Below are positions 54,856 to 63,035 of a stretch of 64,000 nt of DNA, one piece after another. Origin of the DNA: Nocardioides dokdonensis FR1436 (GTDB taxonomy: Bacteria > Actinomycetota > Actinomycetes > Propionibacteriales > Nocardioidaceae); the NCBI RefSeq assembly GCF_001653335.1, contig NZ_CP015079.1:3782001-3846000 (forward strand). The letters run 5' to 3'. A program made the translations under genes and the position numbers. The notes below the pieces were generated by a model. The model had not been told where the DNA came from, did no database searches, and saw only the letters and a program-made list of their open reading frames with translations. Numbering within the stretch: the stretch's first letter is position 1; every line of letters starts with the position of its first letter.

Positions 54856-57800
54856 ACCGGCCAGGCCAGCGTGCCCGCCCAGCCGTCCGGGTCACCCCAC
54901 GGCCGAGCGGCGTACGCCGCTGTCGCGGCCAGGACGGGCGCGGCGAACAGCCACGGCTCCCCACCCGGTGCCCGGCGTCGCAGGAGCGCGACGAGGCCCA
55001 CCGTCGCGCCGGCGACGAGGGCTCCCCACCAGCCCGCCAGGAGTCCCGCTCCGAGCACCGCGGTCACCGCGGCGGTGGCGGGTCGGACCTCGCGGGCCGC
55101 GAGGGGCGGGAGCGCGGCGCCGGTCGCCCGCCCGCGCGGCGACAGCGAGACGCCCACCACGACCAAGAGGCCCAGCAGGGTCAGGGCTCCGGCCAGGAGC
55201 CCGAGACGGTAGACGCGGTCGGGCCCGAAGCGCAGCGCGAGCGGCCCCTGGGCGTCGGCGGGCAGCAGCCAGCCCTGCTGCCACCCGTCGACGACGACCG
55301 GCTCGGCTGGCTGGCCGTCCTGCTCGCCCTGCCAGCCGGGGTTGGCGTTCTCCCTCGAGACGACGAGGACGGCGTCCGTGGACGGTGCCGCCACGACCCG
55401 GGCAGCCGGCTCGCGTGTCAGGGCCAGGGGCGCGTCGGAGGCGGCCCCGGGGGCCGGCGTCGGCATCGCACCGAGCACCACCGACTCGATCTCCACGGCG
55501 GCGGTGTCCTGGACCCGCACCTCGGTCTCCCCGGCCGGCAGCCTCAGCCTGCGCAGGGACGGACCGGCCCCGGCTCCGCACGGCACCGCCTCGGTGCTGG
55601 CTCCCGCGGCGAGCTGCGCCGGCGAGGCCATCAGCCGGGTGCGCCAGGTGGTGCGGCCGATCCGCAGGGTCGGCCCGGTCCCGCAGGCGTAGCGACGCTG
55701 GTCGGAGGAGAGCCGCAGGGGCTCGTAGGGGACGCCGCCCAGGCGCAACTCACCGATGCCGACCCCGACCGGGTGGGCGACGCCGTCGAAGCCCAGGTCC
55801 GTCACGTTCTCGCTCTCCAGCACCTCGAGGCGCAGGGCATCGGTCCGGATGCCGGGCAACCGGGCCCGCCCGTCGTCGAGGTCGACGTCGAGGCTGCCCT
55901 CGTCCCAGGTCAGGCGCAGCCGGGTGGGGGCGGCGGCAGCGGCGTCGGCGTCGGTGCGCAGTCGGAGCGAGGTGACCCGCTCGCGGCCGAGCCAGGACAC
56001 CTGCAACGACGGCGACGGGTCGTCCGGGTCGGCGACCCAGGTGGTGCCGAGATCTCCGTCGAGGGCCGCCAGGGCGGAGGCCCGAGGGTCCGGCACCGCG
56101 GTGCTGCTCGCCTGCACGCCGACGGCCCGCCCCTCCAGGACGAGGGCCTCGAGCGCGTTCGAGGCCCTGGGGCGCACCCGCACGCTGAGCTCGCTGAAGT
56201 CGGCGGGCCCGGCCAGGCGCACCACCCGGTCCAGCCCGGTCGGCTCCTCGGCCTGCACGACCCGACGAGCGACGCAACGCACCTCGGTCCGCTCGGCCGC
56301 GAGGTCCTCGACCTCGACGCACCCGGTGCGCCGGTCCTTGTCGGCTCGCAGCACCACGGCGTCCGGGGGCCCCCAGGCCTCGGGCAGCAGCGGCAGCACG
56401 AGCGGTCGCCGGACCTGGACACCCGGGATCCGGACCTCGGCGATGCTGATGTCGCGGTCGGCGTCCAGGGAGCGCACCTCCACGAAGGAGGTGCCGGCGA
56501 CGTCGAGCGGGACGGTGCGGCTCTCCCCCGGTCCCACGGCGACCGGCTGCGAGGTGCCGGCGTCGGTGCGGACGACCAGACGCTGGTCGGCAGCGGCGGT
56601 CGGGCCCCCGACCAGGCGCACGGTGCTGGGCGCCACGGGCGTGTCCAGGTCCAGGCGCCACCAGGCGGTGCCGGTGAAGCCGGGCCGCGAGACCCAGGCC
56701 GAGTCGTTGGCGCCGTCCAGCGCCGCCCAGGGTGAGGCGCCACGCTCGAGGAAGCCCAGCGAGTCGGCGTCGGAGGCCGACGACGACGCGGACAGCGACC
56801 GGGCACCCACGAGCCTCGCGGTGGTCGACCAGCGGTCCTCGGTGTCGATGAGGTAGTCCCGCACCGGGTTGCCGGTGCGGCGCACGTCGCCCTCCACGAG
56901 GACCGCCGAGCTCCCGTCGTGGATCCGGGCGAAGGAGCGCTCCCGCGCACGCAGTCCGTCGGTGAGCACGACCGGGGCGCTGGCCAGCTGGGCGGGCAGC
57001 TCGACGGGAGCGTCCGCGGCCAGCACCACCGGGCGGTCGTCGAGGGCGCTGGTGTCAGCCAGGTCGGCGAGGTCCTCGGGGCCGGCGGCCACCACCGCGG
57101 TGACGTCCGCCTCGACCACGGGCGCTGCTGCGGCGACCTCCCAGACCTCGATCGCCCGGTAGGTCGTCTGCCAGCCCCCGGCGACCGACACGCGGCCGCC
57201 GGTGTCCGGCTCGAGATGGGCGACCCCGCCGAGCAGCGGGCCGAAGCCGGCGACCGGGCTCACCCCGGGACTGTCGCGCAGCGCCTGGCGCACCAGGACC
57301 GGGTCAGGTGCGCCGTCGGTCCGCTCGAGATCACCGCGCACCACGAGGTAGCGCAGCCCGGCCCGCCGCAGCGCCGCGGCCAGGCCCGGTGAGCCGTGGC
57401 CCTGGGAGAGGCGGGCCTCGATGCCGTCGAGGGACCTGATGCTGCCCGGCGGCACCAGCGGCACGACGTTGCGCACGGCCCACCGCGAGTCGGCCAGCCA
57501 CTGCATCGGCTCGTCGTCGGGGGCGCCCCACAGGTAGCGCGCGAAGTTCGAGCCCGGCACCAGCAGCGCGGTCGCGTCACCGGACGCCTCCTCCTGCTCG
57601 TCCAGCCAGTCGGCGGCCTCGCTCCAGTAGGGCGGCACCTCCAGCACCGCTCCGGCCGGCGCGATCCGGCCCGCGAGGGCCGGGGCTGCTGCTCCGGCGA
57701 CCACCGCGACGGTGACCGCGAGCGCGGTGGCGGTGTTGAGCCGGACCAGGCGTCGGGTGCGCGGGTCCGGTGCCCGGTCGGCCTCCCGGCGCCCGGCACG

Positions 57801-58949
57801 CACCAGCGCGTCGAGGCTCAGCGCCAGGCCGATGACCAGGGGCAGCCGCAGCACGGGGTCGAACTTGTGCACGTTGCGCAGCGGGGAGAGCACCCCGTCG
57901 AGCTGGACCTGCAACGTCGGGGCGAACCAGCCCTGGACCGCGCCCAGGTGCCCGGCGGTGACCATCAGCAGGCCGACGAGCAGCCCGAGCCCCAGGAACC
58001 TCCGGTGCGGGTTGCTGCGCAGCATCAGGCCCGCGAGGCCCAGGGCCAGGACCACGGCCGAGTTGAGGGCCAGGTACGACGTGGTGAGCAGGTCGCGGCC
58101 GGCGCGGGCGCCGGGCTCGACGTAGGGCACCCAGTTCGACGTGCCCCGCAGCGCGTCGACCAGGGTCGTGGGGAAGGTGGTGACCGACGCCGACTCGATG
58201 TAGTCGAGGAAGGGCGGGCTGTAGGAGCCCATCAGCGCCAGCGGCACGAGCCACCAGAGCGTGCCCAGCAACGTGAAGGTCGGCCACCACAGCATCAGCG
58301 ACCTACGTCGGGGGCCGGGCGTGCGGGTCAGCAGCCACAGAGCGCCGAGGGGGATGACGGCGAAGGAGGCCGCGGCGTTGACACCACCGACGAGGCTGAC
58401 CGCCAACGCCGACAGGGCCGCCGCCCGGCGCGGTGAGCCGCGCTCGGAGCCGGTGACCAACCGCAGGAGGACCCAGGGCGCCAGGGCGACCGGCCAGGTC
58501 TCGCTGGAGATCGGGCCCATCGTGCTGAGCACCCGTGGGGACAGGGCGAAGGCCATGCCGGCGACCAGGCACGCCAGGTCGCTGCGCACCCCCAGCGCTC
58601 GCGTCAGGCGGGCGGTCCCGGAGAAGGCCACCGCGAGCACGAGGCCCCACCACAGCCGCTGCACGACCCAGCCCGGCACGCTGGCCACCGCACCCAGCCA
58701 GAAGAAGCCGCCCATCGGCCACAGGTAGCCGTAGGCCTGGTTCTGCAGCTGCCCCAGCGCTCCCTCGCCGTCCCACAGGTGCAGGGCGCGGGCCAGGAAG
58801 TCCCCGGGAGCGGCGACGAGGTCGAACTTCGTGTCGGCCACCAGGAGCCCTGGGTCCTGGATGAAGGCCAGTCCCACGAGGAGCGCGCACCCGGCCAGCA
58901 CCCGCAGGCCGAAGCCGCTCGGCGCGGTCGCCACGCCGGCGGCGCTCAT
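54741..58949 (-). CDS. aftD: Arabinofuranosyltransferase AftD family protein (DUF3367)
   Basis: About 1402 residues. The N-terminal GT-C region (about 1-420) has the DUF3367 signature DTKFDLVAAPGDFLARALHLWD, GQLQNQAYGYLWPMG and SPRVLSTMGPISSETWPVAL. The central and C-terminal part is extracytoplasmic with carbohydrate-binding-like modules, and ends with NPGWQGEQDGQ...GWQQGWLLPA and final helices. AftD adds arabinofuranose branches to arabinogalactan/LAM in mycobacteria; the acceptor in this organism is unknown. Overlaps acyltransferase convergently and the methyltransferase upstream by ATGA. Confidence 0.93.
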   Translation of the reverse strand: MSAAGVATAPSGFGLRVLAGCALLVGLAFIQDPGLLVADTKFDLVAAPGDFLARALHLWDGEGALGQLQNQAYGYLWPMGGFFWLGAVASVPGWVVQRLWWGLVLAVAFSGTARLTRALGVRSDLACLVAGMAFALSPRVLSTMGPISSETWPVALAPWVLLRLVTGSERGSPRRAAALSALAVSLVGGVNAAASFAVIPLGALWLLTRTPGPRRRSLMLWWPTFTLLGTLWWLVPLALMGSYSPPFLDYIESASVTTFPTTLVDALRGTSNWVPYVEPGARAGRDLLTTSYLALNSAVVLALGLAGLMLRSNPHRRFLGLGLLVGLLMVTAGHLGAVQGWFAPTLQVQLDGVLSPLRNVHKFDPVLRLPLVIGLALSLDALVRAGRREADRAPDPRTRRLVRLNTATALAVTVAVVAGAAAPALAGRIAPAGAVLEVPPYWSEAADWLDEQEEASGDATALLVPGSNFARYLWGAPDDEPMQWLADSRWAVRNVVPLVPPGSIRSLDGIEARLSQGHGSPGLAAALRRAGLRYLVVRGDLERTDGAPDPVLVRQALRDSPGVSPVAGFGPLLGGVAHLEPDTGGRVSVAGGWQTTYRAIEVWEVAAAAPVVEADVTAVVAAGPEDLADLADTSALDDRPVVLAADAPVELPAQLASAPVVLTDGLRARERSFARIHDGSSAVLVEGDVRRTGNPVRDYLIDTEDRWSTTARLVGARSLSASSSASDADSLGFLERGASPWAALDGANDSAWVSRPGFTGTAWWRLDLDTPVAPSTVRLVGGPTAAADQRLVVRTDAGTSQPVAVGPGESRTVPLDVAGTSFVEVRSLDADRDISIAEVRIPGVQVRRPLVLPLLPEAWGPPDAVVLRADKDRRTGCVEVEDLAAERTEVRCVARRVVQAEEPTGLDRVVRLAGPADFSELSVRVRPRASNALEALVLEGRAVGVQASSTAVPDPRASALAALDGDLGTTWVADPDDPSPSLQVSWLGRERVTSLRLRTDADAAAAAPTRLRLTWDEGSLDVDLDDGRARLPGIRTDALRLEVLESENVTDLGFDGVAHPVGVGIGELRLGGVPYEPLRLSSDQRRYACGTGPTLRIGRTTWRTRLMASPAQLAAGASTEAVPCGAGAGPSLRRLRLPAGETEVRVQDTAAVEIESVVLGAMPTPAPGAASDAPLALTREPAARVVAAPSTDAVLVVSRENANPGWQGEQDGQPAEPVVVDGWQQGWLLPADAQGPLALRFGPDRVYRLGLLAGALTLLGLLVVVGVSLSPRGRATGAALPPLAAREVRPATAAVTAVLGAGLLAGWWGALVAGATVGLVALLRRRAPGGEPWLFAAPVLAATAAYAARPWGDPDGWAGTLAWPVYLALVPVAAVLLSAGARPRRRSGWTAFRRSVGRSTSR

Positions 58950-59698
58950 CTCTTGCGCAGCACGATGACGAGGTTCCAGGTGACGACCTCGCGCAGCACC
59001 GGCACCCGCAGCATCCACCGCGACCACCAGGGGTTGTAGCGCGGACCCAGGTCGACCAGCTCGACGCCGTCGCCGGCGGCCTGCTCGCGCGCCCAGCGCA
59101 GACCCGCACCGACGGTGACGGCGAACAACGACTCGCCGTACCTGTTCTTGGGCTCGTGGCCGTGCGTGCGCGCGTACCGCCGGCGCGCACGGGCCCCGCC
59201 GAGGAAGTGCCACGGCGCGGTCTCGTGACCGCCCCAGGGGCCGAACCACACGGTGTAGCTGATGAACACCAGGCCGCCGGGCCTGGTCACCCGCACCATC
59301 TCGCGCGCCATGGTCCAGGGCTCGGGCACGTGCTCGAGCACGTTGGAGGAGTAGCAGACGTCGACGGCGTCGTCACGGAACGGCAGCCGCATCCCGCTGC
59401 CGACGACCGTGCCGTTCGCGATGGTGCCGAGCCCGGCGAGCTCGCCGACGTCGGAGTCCAGCGCGAGGTACGTCGCGCCCGCGGAGGTGAAGGCGTCGCG
59501 GAAGTAGCCCGGGCCGCCGCCGACGTCGAGGAGGACCGCGTCCTCGAGGTCGGTGTAGGAACCGAGCTGGGCGGCGGAGTCCTGCGCCAGCGCGGTGTAG
59601 AAGCGGGCGGGATCGTCCTGCTCGTGACCGAACTCGCGCAGCAGTCGCACCGAGCGACGCAGCGTCGCCCGGAACGGAGTCGTCTTCGGGCTCAGCAC
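58946..59698 (-). CDS. SAM-dependent methyltransferase co-transcribed with aftD
   Basis: About 250 residues. SAM motif I VLLDVGGGPGYFRDAF, motif II GSGMRLPFRDDAVDVCYSSNVLEHVPEPW and motif III VTRPGGLVFISYTVWFGPWGG. GTG start at 59698. Its stop overlaps the aftD ATG, so the two are translationally coupled; a glycan-methylating role is plausible. The divergent GT4 gene starts 32 bases away. Confidence 0.9.
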   Translation of the reverse strand: MLSPKTTPFRATLRRSVRLLREFGHEQDDPARFYTALAQDSAAQLGSYTDLEDAVLLDVGGGPGYFRDAFTSAGATYLALDSDVGELAGLGTIANGTVVGSGMRLPFRDDAVDVCYSSNVLEHVPEPWTMAREMVRVTRPGGLVFISYTVWFGPWGGHETAPWHFLGGARARRRYARTHGHEPKNRYGESLFAVTVGAGLRWAREQAAGDGVELVDLGPRYNPWWSRWMLRVPVLREVVTWNLVIVLRKR

Positions 59699-59718
59699 GC
59701 GCAGACCTTACCCACTGG

Positions 59719-59724
59719 TACCTT
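59719..59724 (+). promoter_or_regulatory. Leaderless promoter -10 element of the GT4 gene
   Basis: TACCTT, 6 bases, then ATG at 59731. It overlaps the palindrome GGTACC (59717-59722), and TAAGGT for the opposite gene lies just beyond, in a 32-base divergent gap. Confidence 0.5.
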
Positions 59725-59730
59725 CCCCCG

Positions 59731-60906
59731 ATGCAGGAACCGGACACCGCCACCATGGACGAGCGTCTCGCGGGGCGCCACGTCGCCCTGCTCAGCTGGC
59801 GCGACACCGCCAACCCCGAGGGCGGCGGCGCCGAGCGCTACCTGGAGAAGATGGCGGCGGGACTGGTCGCGCGCGGCTGCACGGTGACCGTGTTCTGTGC
59901 CGCGCATGCGGCCGCCCCACCCACCGAGACCGTCGACGGGGTCCGCTTCGTGCGACGCGGCACCAAGCTCAGCGTCTACCCGCAGGGGATGCGCGCGCTG
60001 CGCCGCGGCGATCTCGACGGTCCCCACGGCCCGCCCGACGTGGTCGTCGACGTGCAGAACGGCCTGCCGTTCTTCTCGCGCCTGGTCACCCGGCGCCCGG
60101 TGGTCGTGCTGGTCCACCACGTGCACCGCGAGCAGTGGCCGGTCGTCTACCCGGGCCGTCCCGGCCGGGTGGGCTGGTGGATCGAGCGGCGCCTGGCCCC
60201 GTGGCTGTACCGCCGCGACCAGTACGTCGCGGTCTCGAGCGCCACCCGCGCCGAGCTCGCCGAGCTCGGCGTCCACCGGGACCGCACCGCGGTGGTGCAC
60301 AACGGCACCGACCCCTACGTGGCGGTCACGCCGGGCAAGAGCCCGACGCCGATGGTGGCGGTCGTGGGCCGCCTCGTCCCGCACAAGCAGGTCGAGCACG
60401 CCATCGACGCGGTGCTGGCGCTGCGCGCCGGGCACCCCGACCTTCGTCTGCACGTGGTGGGTTCGGGCTGGTGGGACGCCGAGCTGCACGAGTACGCCGC
60501 GGCGCGTGGCGCCGGGGACAGCGTGGTCTTCGAGGGGCACGTGGACGAGGAGCACAAGCACGAGATCTACGAGCGGGCCTGGGTCCTGGCCCTGCCCTCG
60601 TTGAAGGAGGGCTGGGGACTGGTCATCGGCGAGGCCGGCATGCACACGACGCCCGCCCTGGCCTACCGCGCTGCGGGCGGGACGCAGGAGTCGATCGTCG
60701 ACGGCGTCTCGGGAGTCCTCGTCGACGACCAGGCGGACTTCACCGCGACCCTGGGCCGCCTCCTCGGCGACGGCGGGCTGCGCGAGCGTCTCGGTCAGGG
60801 GGCCCTGGAGCAGAGCCACCGGTTCACCTGGACGCGCGCGCAGCAGTCGTTCGCCGACGTGCTGGTGGCGGTGCTGTCCGGTCGCCGGGTGGCCGGCTCG
60901 GACTGA
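59731..60906 (+). CDS. GT4-family glycosyltransferase
   Basis: About 391 residues, GT-B fold. Opening VALLSWRDTANPEGGGAERYLEKMAAGL gives the acceptor-site glycine loop. The donor half has VVHNGTDPYVAV, MVAVVGRLVPHKQVEHAIDAVL and LPSLKEGWGLVIGEAGMHTTPALAYRAAGGTQESIVDG with the ExxxxG-type nucleotide-sugar motif. Cytoplasmic; likely builds the repeat unit or lipid-linked glycan later flipped. Confidence 0.92.
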   Translation: MQEPDTATMDERLAGRHVALLSWRDTANPEGGGAERYLEKMAAGLVARGCTVTVFCAAHAAAPPTETVDGVRFVRRGTKLSVYPQGMRALRRGDLDGPHGPPDVVVDVQNGLPFFSRLVTRRPVVVLVHHVHREQWPVVYPGRPGRVGWWIERRLAPWLYRRDQYVAVSSATRAELAELGVHRDRTAVVHNGTDPYVAVTPGKSPTPMVAVVGRLVPHKQVEHAIDAVLALRAGHPDLRLHVVGSGWWDAELHEYAAARGAGDSVVFEGHVDEEHKHEIYERAWVLALPSLKEGWGLVIGEAGMHTTPALAYRAAGGTQESIVDGVSGVLVDDQADFTATLGRLLGDGGLRERLGQGALEQSHRFTWTRAQQSFADVLVAVLSGRRVAGSD

Positions 60907-60931
60907 GAGCCCGGGGACCCGGGCTGCTCGA

Positions 60932-61111
60932 TCAGCCGTTGGTGCCGTACTGGACGACCGGCTGGTTGACGCTCGCCGGGGACTCGCCCTGGGTGCCCGT
61001 CTGCGAGCTGACGAGACCGACCACGGTGACGGCGGCGACGACGCCACCCACGGCGGTGGTGGCGATGGTTGCTGCGATGGCGGAGATACCGCCACTGAGA
61101 ATTGCTGACAC
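60932..61111 (-). CDS. DUF2613 small membrane protein
   Basis: 59 residues. An Ala/Ile/Val-rich N-terminal helix ISAIAATIATTAVGGVVAAVTVVG is followed by a short tail ending VVQYGTNG; this is the DUF2613 pattern (helix, then a Tyr-Gly C-terminus). In Mycobacterium tuberculosis a DUF2613 gene, Rv0236A, is beside aftD, and the same pairing is seen here. GAGGGAGGG precedes the GTG. Too short for default gene-length cut-offs. Confidence 0.82.
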   Translation of the reverse strand: MSAILSGGISAIAATIATTAVGGVVAAVTVVGLVSSQTGTQGESPASVNQPVVQYGTNG

Positions 61112-61188
61112 GTTATGGACCCTCCCTCAAAGGTGAGTCGGAGGTTACCAGTGAGTTCGGCCCTTCTGACGAATCTTTGACTCTTTGC

Positions 61189-62979
61189 TCACATACTTCG
61201 CCCGCGACGCTGCCGCCGGACCCGCGCAGCGGCGACCAGCCCCGCACTGCCGAGCAGCGCCACCCAGGCGCCCCAGGCGGCGGCCATCGCCGCGACCCAG
61301 CCGGGCGGCGACGTGCGCGGGCTCGCGCCCAGCACCTCGGTCACCACGAGGTCGCCGGTCTCCAGGAGGCGCCGACCGGCCACCTCGACCGCGAGGTCGT
61401 CGTCGCCGCCCGGGGCGGTACGGTCCCGCACCACCACCCCGATCCCGATCCGCGCGAGGGCCCGGGCGCGATCCTGGGGGCCGGAGCGGGCGAGCGCCTC
61501 GCGGGCGGCCCGGACCCGCGGGTCCTCCCCCGCCAGCACCACCCGCGAGACCACCAGCTCGTCGCTCGCGACGTGGTTGCGTCCCAGGTAGCGGCCCAGC
61601 GGGTCGAGCACCGTGTGCCCGTTGTTCCACTGCGGCGCACGGAAGCTGCTCAGCGGCAGCACCAGCACGTCCCCGGGCGCTGCCGCCCCCACCGCGCGGT
61701 GCGCCTGCTCGAAGGACGTCGGATAGTCCACCGCCTGCAGGCGTGGGCCGTCGGGGCCGTCGAGGCCCCACGCGATGTCCGGGAGCACCGTGACCGGCCA
61801 GAGCACCAGGACCGCCGCCAGCAGGACCCGTGGAACGAGCGGCGCCGCGCCCGGCCAGGCCCGGCGCACCCGGTCGTGCAGCACGACCGCACCCTGGGCG
61901 ACGAGCGAGACCAGCAGCGGCGCGCAGAGCACCAGCAGCCGCGCCCCGTCGCGGACCACGCCCGCGCCCGGGACGGCACCGGCCAGCGTCCCCACCGCGT
62001 TCGGGGCGGCCCAGGTCAGGACGGCGAGACCCCAGCCCACGCCCCACAGCGCCAGCAGGCCGCCGCCCTCACGAGCGCCCACGCGCTGCCACCACGTGCG
62101 CCACCCCGTCGCAGCGAGGGCGAGGAGGACCGCGGTCGCGACCCAGGCCGCGACCCCGGTACGCGAGCCGGGCAGCACCTCGGCGTTCCAGGCACCGCCC
62201 AGGCCGAGCGCCGCCAGCGGTCCGGGCAGCGTCCCCTCGTCGGCCAGCGCGAACACCGCGGCGCCGGCCGGGTCGCTGAGGGCCGCACCGGCGTGCAGCA
62301 GGCCCGCGACCAGCCACGGGGCGTTCGCCAGGGCCACCACCGCCACCACGCGCGCCAGATGCGCGACCTCCTGGCGGGTCGCGAGCACCAGCAGCACCGC
62401 GGCGCTGGCCAGTCCGGCGCTCGCGCTCAGGCTGGCGCACACCACCAGCAGCGGCAGCACCGCGGGCATCCGCTGCTCGGTGCGCCAGCGCCGGGCCGCG
62501 ACGACCAGCCACGGGAGCGCGGCGTACCCCAGCAGCACCGGCCAGTGCCCCAGGCCGAGACGCTCGGCCACGAAGGGGTTCCACTGCCACAGGGTCACCG
62601 CAGCCAGCGCGCCGAGGAGCCGGCCCGGAGGCGCGAGCCGGGCCGCTCCCACGCCGCCGACCACCAGGGCCGCGAGCAGCACGAGCTTCTGCAGCACCAT
62701 GCCGGGCACGACCTCGTCGAGGATCGCTACCACCGCGTCGGAGGGCACGGCGCGGGGCAGCCCGCTGCCGGTGCCGAGCGCATCGGCGCGCAGCGCCAGG
62801 TCGGGGACCCAGACCATGTCGTAGCTGAGCACGTACCCGGGGGCCAGCGCCGGTCCCAGCAGCAGGAGTGCCAGCACGATCGACCACACCGGCACGACGA
62901 GCGACGGGGCATGCCCCCGGGGCAGCCCCCGCACCCTCGCCCACCAGTCGCCCACGGCCGAAGACAACCACACCGGCAC
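61189..62979 (-). CDS. Large multi-pass membrane protein of the glycan cluster
   Basis: About 596 residues with about 11 helices. GHAPSLVVPVWSIVLALLLLGPALAPGYVLSYDMVWVPDL opens the protein and the loop with DMVWVPD carries acidic residues as in GT-C enzymes. A large C-terminal domain after about residue 400 contains SFRAPQWNNGHTVLDPLGRYLGRNHVASDELVV. Not assignable to a named family. Start GTG 62979; GTG at 62973 is possible. Confidence 0.68.
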   Translation of the reverse strand: MPVWLSSAVGDWWARVRGLPRGHAPSLVVPVWSIVLALLLLGPALAPGYVLSYDMVWVPDLALRADALGTGSGLPRAVPSDAVVAILDEVVPGMVLQKLVLLAALVVGGVGAARLAPPGRLLGALAAVTLWQWNPFVAERLGLGHWPVLLGYAALPWLVVAARRWRTEQRMPAVLPLLVVCASLSASAGLASAAVLLVLATRQEVAHLARVVAVVALANAPWLVAGLLHAGAALSDPAGAAVFALADEGTLPGPLAALGLGGAWNAEVLPGSRTGVAAWVATAVLLALAATGWRTWWQRVGAREGGGLLALWGVGWGLAVLTWAAPNAVGTLAGAVPGAGVVRDGARLLVLCAPLLVSLVAQGAVVLHDRVRRAWPGAAPLVPRVLLAAVLVLWPVTVLPDIAWGLDGPDGPRLQAVDYPTSFEQAHRAVGAAAPGDVLVLPLSSFRAPQWNNGHTVLDPLGRYLGRNHVASDELVVSRVVLAGEDPRVRAAREALARSGPQDRARALARIGIGVVVRDRTAPGGDDDLAVEVAGRRLLETGDLVVTEVLGASPRTSPPGWVAAMAAAWGAWVALLGSAGLVAAARVRRQRRGRSM

Positions 62980-63023
62980 CGATCCGACCTGCGCGAAGTT
63001 GTCCCCGGTGACACGCGCTGACC

Positions 63024-63029
63024 TACTCT
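63024..63029 (+). promoter_or_regulatory. Leaderless promoter -10 element of the flippase gene
   Basis: TACTCT, 6 bases, then GTG at 63036. Confidence 0.5.
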
Positions 63030-63035
63030 CGTCCC

